Position numbers and translations under genes: made by a program
In this document: positions 58,592 through 64,000 of the stretch, piece by piece
Layout: the number at the start of each line of letters is the position of its first letter
Numbering within the stretch: the first letter of the stretch is position 1
The notes under the pieces: model-generated
Told to the model about the DNA's origin: nothing
Database searches by the model: none
What the model saw: only the letters and a program-made list of their open reading frames with translations
Assembly (NCBI RefSeq): GCF_000568255.1
Contig: NZ_KK037166.1
Location: 7,312,247 to 7,376,246, forward strand
DNA: 64,000 nucleotides
Source: Kutzneria sp. 744
GTDB lineage: Bacteria; Actinomycetota; Actinomycetes; Mycobacteriales; Pseudonocardiaceae
Reading direction: 5' to 3'

Positions 58592-59239
58592 ATGGTGGTC
58601 CCTGACCCCGCAAGGGTGCTGCTGGTCGACGCCTCTCAGCTGATCACCGAGGGTCTGCGCGTCTGTCTGCAGCGCACTCAGCGCTTCCGGGTGGTGGGGG
58701 TGGCCCACACCTCGTCCGAGGCGCTGCGCTGCCTGCGCGGGCTGCTCGTCGACCTCGTCGTGACGGATCTGTCGGTGCCGGGCGCTGGTGCGCTGCGCAC
58801 GGTGCGCGACGTGCGGGCCCAGCGGCCGTCGGCGACCACCGTGGTGGTCAGCGAGATGGACAGCCCGGAGTGGGCCAAGGCGGCGCTGAACCAGGGCGCC
58901 GCCGCCTACCTGCTCAAGACGACGCCCCTGCGGGAACTGCTGTCGGTGTTCAGCGAGGTGCTGGCCGGCGCGACGCACGTGCTCGATCCCCGGCTGGGCG
59001 GGCAGGTGCAGATGTCCACCGACCTGCCGCCGCACGCCGTGCTGCCGCAGTTGTCGGCCCGCGAGTTCGACGTGCTGGCCGAGATGATCAAGGGCCTGGA
59101 CAACCAGACCATCGCGCACCACCTGTTCATCAGCACGGACACCGTGAAGACCCATGTGAAGGCCATTCTGCGCAAACTGGGCGCCAAGGACCGGGCACAA
59201 GTGGTCGCAATGGTCCTCAGTGGACGAGTGCCCAGATGA
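58592..59239 (+). CDS. orphan NarL/LuxR-type response regulator
   Basis: A 215-residue regulator. The receiver part has VLLVDASQLITEGLRV (one of the usual acidic pair is Ala-Ser), phospho-Asp in LVVTDLSVPG, and Lys in YLLKTTPL. The LuxR helix-turn-helix is MIKGLDNQTIAHHLFISTDT followed by VKTHVKAIL. GGAGGTG precedes the ATG. No kinase gene is adjacent, so the phosphodonor is unknown or the altered acidic pocket makes it phosphorylation-independent. Confidence 0.88.
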   Translation: MVVPDPARVLLVDASQLITEGLRVCLQRTQRFRVVGVAHTSSEALRCLRGLLVDLVVTDLSVPGAGALRTVRDVRAQRPSATTVVVSEMDSPEWAKAALNQGAAAYLLKTTPLRELLSVFSEVLAGATHVLDPRLGGQVQMSTDLPPHAVLPQLSAREFDVLAEMIKGLDNQTIAHHLFISTDTVKTHVKAILRKLGAKDRAQVVAMVLSGRVPR

Positions 59240-59272
59240 CACAGAGAGCGCGAGGCCCCGAGGGGCTGAGCC

Positions 59273-59289
59273 CCGCGCGGAACGCGCGG
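59273..59289. terminator. short GC hairpin between convergent genes
   Basis: CCGCGCG-GAA-CGCGCGG follows a GGGGCTGAGCCCC hairpin in the 52-base gap between the LuxR and monooxygenase stops. No T run. A weak terminator candidate. Confidence 0.4.
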
Positions 59290-59291
59290 CA

Positions 59292-60512
59292 TCACCGCCG
59301 GGCGAAATCCGGGGCGTGTTCGGGGCGGAAGCCGATGGCCACCAGATAGGCCGGAATCAGGCCGAGCTTCGGGAAGCGGTTCAGCAGTCGCAATGCGAGC
59401 GGGGTTCGCTTACTCAGATCGATACGGCCGCTCAACGCGGGACCGACAGCGTTGTCATGCATCAGTCGCTGCATGCCCTGCGTGATGGTGGTGGCCGGCC
59501 CGCGACGGCGCTGCACCTTGGCCAGATCGGCGGTCGTGACGGTCCCTCGGCGCAGCGGCGCGGCCAGGATCCGCGCGGTGGCAACGGCATCCTGTACGGC
59601 CAGGTTGATGCCGACGCCGCCGACCGGCGACATGGCGTGCGCGGCGTCGCCGATGCACAGCAGGCCGTCGCTGTACCACTTGGTCAGCCGGTCCAGTTTC
59701 ACGTCCAGCAGCTTGGCGTCGTCCAGCGACTTGATCTCGTCCACACGGTCGGCCAGCCACGGCAGGACACCGGCGAGGCTGTCCCGGAACGACTGCAGGC
59801 CGGCCTCGCGCCAGCGCGCGTCCGAGCCCTTCTCGATCAGGAAGGCCAGCTGGAAGTAGTCGCCGCGGTCGATGTAGACGACCATGCGCCCTTCGCCGAT
59901 CATGCCGCCGATGCCCACCGGGTCGCCCTCGTGCCGCGGCACCCGCAGCCACCAGCAGTCCATCGGCACCCGCCAGCTGCGGATACCCAGCCCCAGCGCG
60001 CTGCGCAGGATCGAGCGCCGCCCGTCGCAGGCGACGGTGAGGTCGGCCTGGATCTCACCGGTCTCGCCGTCCTTCGTCCGGTACGTGATGCCGGTGACGC
60101 GGCCGTCCTTCGTGGTCAGACCGGTCGCCTCGGTGTTCATGCGCAGGCGGAAGGTCGGCTCGGCCGCCGCCGCGTCGGCGACCATGTCGAGGAAGTCCCA
60201 CTGCGGCACCATCGCGATGTGCTTGTGCGGGCCGGGCAGCCGGCTCATGTCGATCAGCGCGGTGCTGGTCGGGCCGACCGGCAGCCCCAGCTGGGTCAGC
60301 AACCGGTGCGGGACCTTGGCGAACTTCTCGGCCAGGCCCAGCTCGTCCAGCAGCCGCAGCGTCGAGGCGTGCACCGTGTCGCCGCGGAAGTCCCGCAGGA
60401 AGTCGCCGTGCTTCTCGAGCACGGTCACGTCCACGCCCGCCCTGGCCAGCAGCAGTCCCAGCATCATCCCGGCCGGGCCGCCGCCCACCACGCAGCACGT
60501 CGTGCGTTCCAT
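59292..60512 (-). CDS. FAD-dependent monooxygenase (PHBH fold)
   Basis: Class A flavoprotein hydroxylase of 406 residues. It has the dinucleotide loop CCVVGGGPAGMMLGLLLARAG, the FAD/NADPH motif ADLTVACDGRRSILR, and the second FAD motif GLLCIGDAAHAMSPVGGVGINLA. It acts on an aromatic or polycyclic substrate with NAD(P)H and oxygen; the substrate is unknown. ATG 60512 is placed 6 bases after AGAGGG and is preferred to the in-frame ATG at 60518. A TetR-like palindrome is immediately upstream. Confidence 0.88.
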   Translation of the reverse strand: MERTTCCVVGGGPAGMMLGLLLARAGVDVTVLEKHGDFLRDFRGDTVHASTLRLLDELGLAEKFAKVPHRLLTQLGLPVGPTSTALIDMSRLPGPHKHIAMVPQWDFLDMVADAAAAEPTFRLRMNTEATGLTTKDGRVTGITYRTKDGETGEIQADLTVACDGRRSILRSALGLGIRSWRVPMDCWWLRVPRHEGDPVGIGGMIGEGRMVVYIDRGDYFQLAFLIEKGSDARWREAGLQSFRDSLAGVLPWLADRVDEIKSLDDAKLLDVKLDRLTKWYSDGLLCIGDAAHAMSPVGGVGINLAVQDAVATARILAAPLRRGTVTTADLAKVQRRRGPATTITQGMQRLMHDNAVGPALSGRIDLSKRTPLALRLLNRFPKLGLIPAYLVAIGFRPEHAPDFARR

Positions 60513-60525
60513 CGCCATCCCTCTT

Positions 60526-60541
60526 TTCAACGCTTGTTGAA
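60526..60541. promoter_or_regulatory. TetR-type operator before the monooxygenase
   Basis: TTCAAC-GCTT-GTTGAA is a perfect 6-bp inverted repeat, 13 bases upstream of the start codon and likely over the promoter or leader. No TetR gene is adjacent; the controlling protein must be encoded elsewhere. Confidence 0.5.
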
Positions 60542-60800
60542 TAACTCAAGGATGCTCGCGGCGGCCGCCCCCGTCAACCCGGTTCACCCGTACAGCTAGA
60601 CGTGACACGCGGCACCCGGCCCGGTAGCGCCCCGTCACCGATGCGCCACGAGTCGGAGAAACCCGTTGTCGGGTACCGAGAAAGGGGATGTGTCGCACGC
60701 ACAGCGGAATCGCGGGACGGCGGAGAGTGACCACGATCAAGGGGCAGCTTCACCTTGTTAGCCGAATCGCGGACAAGGGATCCGCACCTAGCCTCTCCTG

Positions 60801-61547
60801 GTGACGCCAGTTCTCTCCGCATTCACCACCCGCACCACCGTCGAAATCCGTGCCGTTTGCCTGGACATCGACGACACGCTGATTGACTACGACGGATCGG
60901 CGAGAACCGCGTTGACCGCCCTTGTCGGACATGACGGCGCATGGCCGGCATGGCAGCGCACCACCGACGAGCATGTCGCCCGCGCCATCTCCGGCGAGTT
61001 CGACTACGACACCATGCGCTGGCAGCGCACCAAGGCCTTCTTCGCCGTGCTCGGCGAACACCTCGACGACGCCGAGGTGCGCAGGCGCGAAGACTGCCGC
61101 CTCGCCGTCATGGAACGGTCCTGGCGTGTCTTCGACGACACCCTGCCCCTGCTCGACTGGCTGCGCGCCAGCGGCATCAAGGTCGCCGCCGTCACCAACG
61201 CCTCCGGCTCCCGGCAGCGCGCCAAGATCGCCGCCGTCGGACTGTCCGAATTCTTCGACCGCGTCGTCATCGCAGGTGAACTGGGCGTCGCCAAGCCCGA
61301 CCCGGTGATATTCCACACCGCCTGCCTCGACCTCGACGTGCTGCCGGCCGAGACCGTGCACGTCGGCGACCGCCTCGACCTCGACGCCATCGGCGCCCGC
61401 GACGCCGGCATGCACGGCGTGTGGCTCAACCGCGACGGCGCCGACCACCAGACCGCGCCCGACGGAGTGTGGACCATCAACAGCCTCGCCGAGCTCCCCG
61501 AGCTCCTCGTCTGCGAGCTCACCACCCCCGGCGTCGACGGCCTCTGA
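60801..61547 (+). CDS. HAD-family hydrolase
   Basis: A 248-residue cytosolic phosphatase. Motif I is CLDIDDTLIDYDG, motif II is VTNASG, motif III is the Lys in GVAKPDPVIF, and motif IV is HVGDRLDLDAIGARDAG. An all-helical cap follows motif I, so it is a C1-cap HAD. GTG 60801 is six bases after TAGCCT (60789-60794), a leaderless layout. The substrate is unknown. Confidence 0.9.
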   Translation: MTPVLSAFTTRTTVEIRAVCLDIDDTLIDYDGSARTALTALVGHDGAWPAWQRTTDEHVARAISGEFDYDTMRWQRTKAFFAVLGEHLDDAEVRRREDCRLAVMERSWRVFDDTLPLLDWLRASGIKVAAVTNASGSRQRAKIAAVGLSEFFDRVVIAGELGVAKPDPVIFHTACLDLDVLPAETVHVGDRLDLDAIGARDAGMHGVWLNRDGADHQTAPDGVWTINSLAELPELLVCELTTPGVDGL

Positions 61548-61578
61548 CCTGCGCGATCGGCCGACCCCCGGGGGCGAT

Positions 61579-61608
61579 TTCGTGATCGGGCCCGTCATGG
61601 TCTAGTAT
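61579..61608 (+). promoter_or_regulatory. possible tRNA promoter
   Basis: TTCGTG (61579-61584), an 18-base spacer and TAGTAT (61603-61608) lie 56 bases before the tRNA-Gln gene, in the gap after the HAD gene. A plausible promoter for the tRNA pair. Confidence 0.45.
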
Positions 61609-61664
61609 TCATTCCGGCAGGGCGGACGGCCTCCAGCTACACCAAAGCTGATCCAGAATGCCAA

Positions 61665-61736
61665 TGGGGTATGGTGTAATTGGCAGCACGACTGATTCTG
61701 GTTCAGTTAGTCTAGGTTCGAGTCCTGGTACCCCAG
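61665..61736 (+). tRNA. tRNA-Gln (CTG)
   Basis: A complete cloverleaf of 72 nt. The acceptor TGGGGTA pairs with TACCCCA, with discriminator G. The anticodon stem ACTGA/TCAGT holds the loop TTCTGGT, so the anticodon is CTG. The T arm has GGTTCGAGTCC. CCA is not encoded. It is paired with tRNA-Glu as in other actinobacteria. MnmA in this window thiolates Gln tRNAs that read A-ending codons, which this CTG species does not need. Confidence 0.95.
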
Positions 61737-61792
61737 CGTGAGGCACCCAAAGCGATGTGCTAGGGTACCTCCCGGCAAGAAAACTAAGTCCT

Positions 61793-61865
61793 GGCCCCGT
61801 CGTCTAGCGGCCTAGGACGCCGCCCTCTCAAGGCGGTAGCGCGGGTTCGAATCCCGTCGGGGCTA
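61793..61865 (+). tRNA. tRNA-Glu (CTC)
   Basis: A 73-nt cloverleaf. The acceptor GGCCCCG pairs with CGGGGCT (first pair G-U), discriminator A. The anticodon stem CCGCC/GGCGG holds the loop CTCTCAA, so the anticodon is CTC. The T arm is GGGTTCGAATCCC. CCA is not encoded. A -10-like TAGGGT at 61761-61766 may give it its own promoter. A terminator follows 9 bases on. Confidence 0.95.
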
Positions 61866-61874
61866 CAGATCAGG

Positions 61875-61917
61875 AGATCCCTGTGCGGTGTGACCGCACA
61901 GGGATCTTTCGCTTTTA
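61875..61917 (+). terminator. tRNA operon terminator
   Basis: A perfect 15-bp stem, AGATCCCTGTGCGGT with its complement, with a GTG loop followed by TTCGCTTTT. A canonical intrinsic terminator after tRNA-Glu. The 100 bases beyond it are a C/G-rich extragenic stretch with no gene. Confidence 0.88.
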
Positions 61918-62018
61918 CACTGGGGCTCCCGCCCCGGACCCCGGGGCAGGGCGGGCTTCGCCCCCCTGCACCCCCCGGGCTCGGCTTCGCCGTTGCCCTC
62001 TCATCGCTCTCTTACGGC

Positions 62019-62054
62019 GCAGTGCCCCCACCACGAACGTGGTGGGGGCACTGC
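62019..62054 (-). terminator. terminator of the IclR-family gene
   Basis: A perfect 17-bp stem, GCAGTGCCCCCACCACG with its complement, around an AA loop, beginning 4 bases past the stop of the minus-strand regulator gene. Confidence 0.8.
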
Positions 62055-62058
62055 GTTG

Positions 62059-62760
62059 CTAGAGGCGGTTTTGGAGGGCTTCGGCGGCGGCTAGGAGGTC
62101 TGCCGCCCAGCGGCCGCCGGGGCGGCGGCCTATGCGGTCTACGGGCCCGGAGACGGAGACGGCGGCGATGACGGTGCCGGAGGAGTCGCGGACGGGGGCG
62201 GAGACGGAGGCGACGCCGGGCTCGCGTTCGCCGACGGATTGGGCCCAGCCGCGGCGGCGCACTTCCAGGAGAGTGCGCTCGCCGAAGAGGGCGTCCGTGA
62301 GAAGGGCGCGCTGGGTGGGGGAATCGGCCCAGGCGGCAAGGACTTTGGCACCGGAACCTGCCGTCATGGGGAGACGGGCGCCGACGGGGACGGTGTCGCG
62401 AAGGCCGGACGGGGGCTCGGCGGCGGCGACGCAGATGCGCTGCATTCCGTCGCGGCGGTAGAGCTGGACGGATTCGCCGGTGATGTCCCGGAGGCGCGGG
62501 AGAACCGAGGAAGCGGCGTCCAGGAGGGGATCGGTGGCGCCGCCGGCCAGTTCGGCCAGGGCGGCGCCGGGGCGCCAGCGGCCGTCGGAACCGCGGCGCA
62601 GCAAGCGATGCACCTCAAGGCCTACGGCGAGGCGGTGCGCGGTGGCGCGGGGAAGACCGGTGCGGTTACAGAGTTCCGCCAGTCCGCAGGGGTCCTTGGC
62701 GACGGCGCTGAGCACCGCCACCGCCTTGTCCAGAACGCCGATCCCGCTATGCTGTCCCAC
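62059..62760 (-). CDS. ndgR: IclR-family regulator of leucine/branched-chain genes (NdgR/LtbR type)
   Basis: A 233-residue regulator. It has an N-terminal winged helix-turn-helix ([20 protein letters not shown]) and a C-terminal ligand domain with [20 protein letters not shown]. It lies divergent from leuC, exactly as NdgR in Streptomyces and LtbR in Corynebacterium, which repress or activate leuCD and other amino-acid genes. The ATG at 62760 lies inside an inverted repeat shared with the leuC promoter region, suggesting autoregulation. Confidence 0.9.
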   Translation of the reverse strand: MGQHSGIGVLDKAVAVLSAVAKDPCGLAELCNRTGLPRATAHRLAVGLEVHRLLRRGSDGRWRPGAALAELAGGATDPLLDAASSVLPRLRDITGESVQLYRRDGMQRICVAAAEPPSGLRDTVPVGARLPMTAGSGAKVLAAWADSPTQRALLTDALFGERTLLEVRRRGWAQSVGEREPGVASVSAPVRDSSGTVIAAVSVSGPVDRIGRRPGGRWAADLLAAAEALQNRL

Positions 62761-62790
62761 GTCGCGATACTAGCTTCCCGCGATGTGGGA
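62755..62790. promoter_or_regulatory. operator between ndgR and leuC
   Basis: TCCCACGTCGCG (62755-62766) and CGCGATGTGGGA (62779-62790) form a 12-bp inverted repeat with one mismatch and a 12-base spacer. TACTAG, a possible -10, is in the spacer. One arm covers the ndgR start codon. It is the likely binding site of the IclR-type protein. Confidence 0.65.
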
Positions 62791-62856
62791 AGTCCAGCCG
62801 CGCCACCATCTGAGAATCCCGATCTGACACCGACATCCCCGAAGGGGGAGGAGACC

Positions 62857-64000
62857 ATGGGCCGCACGCTCGCGGAGAAAGTCTGGGACGCGCACCTGGT
62901 GCGCAAGGGCGACGGAGCCGAACCGGACCTCATCTACATCGACCTGCACCTGGTGCACGAGGTCACCAGCCCGCAGGCCTTCGACGGACTGCGGCTCGCC
63001 GGCCGGAAACTGCGCAGGCCGGACCTGACGATCGCCACCGAGGACCACAATGTTCCTACGGTGGACGTCGAACTTCCCATCGCCGACCCGGTGTCGCGGA
63101 CCCAGGTGGAGACGCTTCGGCGCAACTGCGCGGAGTTCGGCGTCCGCCTGCACCCGATGGGCGACGCGGAACAGGGCATCGTCCACGTGGTGGGCCCGCA
63201 GCTGGGCCTGACCCAGCCGGGCATGACGGTGGTGTGCGGGGACAGCCACACCTCGACCCACGGCGCGTTCGGCTCGATCGCCTTCGGCATCGGCACTTCC
63301 GAGGTCGAGCACGTGATGGCCACGCAGACGCTGCCGCTGCGGCCGTTCAAGACGATGGCGGTCAACGTCAACGGCGCGCTGCGCCCGGGCGTCACGTCCA
63401 AGGACGTGATCCTGGCGGTGATCGCGAAGATCGGCACCGGCGGCGGGCAGGGCTACATCCTGGAGTACCGGGGCGACACCATCGAAGCGATGTCGATGGA
63501 AGCCCGCATGACGGTGTGCAACATGTCGATCGAGGCGGGCGCGCGCGCCGGCATGATCGCGCCGGACGACGTCACCTTCGACTATCTCAAGGGCCGCCAG
63601 CACGCGCCGAAGGGCGCGGACTGGGACGCGGCGGTCGAGTACTGGCGTTCCCTGCGCACGGACGAGGACGCGAGCTTCGACTTCGAGGTCGACATCGACG
63701 CGGACGCGCTGACGCCGTTCGTCACGTGGGGCACGAATCCGGGACAGGGCCTGCCGCTGGGCGCCTCCGTGCCCGACCCGGAGGACATCGGCGACGAGAA
63801 CGCGAAGGTGGCGGCGCAGAAGGCGCTGGCGTACATGGGCCTGGAGCCGGGCACGCCGCTGCGCGAGATCCACGTGGACACCGTCTTCCTCGGTTCCTGC
63901 ACCAACGGCCGCATCGAGGACCTCCGCGCGGCGGCCGACATCCTCAAGGGCCGCAAGGTCGCCTCCGACGTACGCATGCTGGTGGTGCCCGGTTCGATGC
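62857..64000 (+). CDS. leuC: 3-isopropylmalate dehydratase large subunit (5' part)
   Basis: Second step of leucine synthesis: an Fe-S aconitase-type isomerase acting with LeuD. 381 residues are visible and the frame is open at the window edge. [15 protein letters not shown] starts the protein after [30 protein letters not shown] and [13 protein letters not shown] are aconitase-family motifs; the cysteine in the second is one of the cluster ligands. leuD is expected just beyond the window. Controlled by the divergent IclR-type regulator. Confidence 0.95.
   Translation, partial: MGRTLAEKVWDAHLVRKGDGAEPDLIYIDLHLVHEVTSPQAFDGLRLAGRKLRRPDLTIATEDHNVPTVDVELPIADPVSRTQVETLRRNCAEFGVRLHPMGDAEQGIVHVVGPQLGLTQPGMTVVCGDSHTSTHGAFGSIAFGIGTSEVEHVMATQTLPLRPFKTMAVNVNGALRPGVTSKDVILAVIAKIGTGGGQGYILEYRGDTIEAMSMEARMTVCNMSIEAGARAGMIAPDDVTFDYLKGRQHAPKGADWDAAVEYWRSLRTDEDASFDFEVDIDADALTPFVTWGTNPGQGLPLGASVPDPEDIGDENAKVAAQKALAYMGLEPGTPLREIHVDTVFLGSCTNGRIEDLRAAADILKGRKVASDVRMLVVPGSM

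Noticed and set aside
61918-62018. C/G-rich run after the tRNA terminator as a structured RNA
   Set aside because: Several short CCCCGG-type pairings are possible, but they are what such biased composition gives by chance; nothing specific was recognised.

Overview
The window is GC-rich DNA of an actinomycete. GTG and TTG starts are common, overlapping stop/start codons are frequent, and there are Tat and lipoprotein signals, DasR-type operators and DUF397 and YbjQ-type genes. The order of the housekeeping genes follows Mycobacterium tuberculosis from about Rv3027c down to leuC (Rv2988c): GNAT, PlsC, cysteine desulfurase, mnmA, MetE-like protein, ligA, ACT protein, gatC, gatA, gatB, lppZ-like lipoprotein, DoxX, PH-domain protein, ilvB, ilvN, ilvC, serA, leuB, FAH protein, tRNA-Gln, tRNA-Glu, IclR regulator, leuC. 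Chitin and cellulose degradation genes are inserted into this backbone. I infer a soil Pseudonocardiales-type genome (Kutzneria, Amycolatopsis or a relative). The genus cannot be fixed from the sequence alone.

Layout. 1-5.8 kb: acyltransferase pair, MFS exporter, thiouridine-tRNA genes (desulfurase and mnmA) and a rhamnose-mutarotase-like protein. 6.1-8.3 kb: a TetR gene with tandem operators, followed by a frameshifted glycosyltransferase and the deletion-riddled remnant of a second one. 9.4-12.9 kb: ngcEFG sugar importer behind a DasR site. 12.9-18.9 kb: lipoprotein, threonine-dehydratase-like enzyme with divergent LysR, membrane diguanylate cyclase, DUF1304 protein and a three-gene YbjQ-type operon. 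19.0-24.4 kb: GH18 chitinase translationally coupled to a 3D-domain secreted protein behind two DasR sites, a MetE-like gene, and a GH9 endoglucanase with its own promoter and operator. 24.5-28.8 kb: secreted peptidase, two-component system and beta-lactamase-like protein. 28.9-39.2 kb: ligA and the gatCAB amidotransferase block. 39.7-43.3 kb: small oxidoreductases, MarR, DoxX and GNAT. 43.4-57.4 kb: branched-chain amino acid and serine synthesis (ilvD, ilvBNC, serA, leuB, cimA), interrupted by a GH5-like hydrolase and by an AT-richer scar carrying a broken antitoxin-like gene. 57.6-64 kb: FAH protein, orphan LuxR, FAD monooxygenase, HAD phosphatase, two tRNAs, an NdgR/LtbR-type regulator and the 5' part of leuC.

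How it works together. Chitin is predicted to be cut by the GH18 enzyme and the resulting GlcNAc or chitobiose imported by NgcEFG, both under DasR-type sites. Cellulose is attacked by GH9 and possibly the GH5-like enzyme. The ilv and cimA operons each have a readable leader-peptide attenuator with branched-chain codons, and leuC has an inverted repeat shared with its divergent IclR regulator.

The less ordinary content is in the small features. Three 25-27-residue micro-ORFs overlap the upstream stop and the downstream start inside operons. Two repeat families begin within a few bases of stop codons. Two intergenic nested inverted repeats sit upstream of ligA and of the FAH gene. Several genes are in decay.
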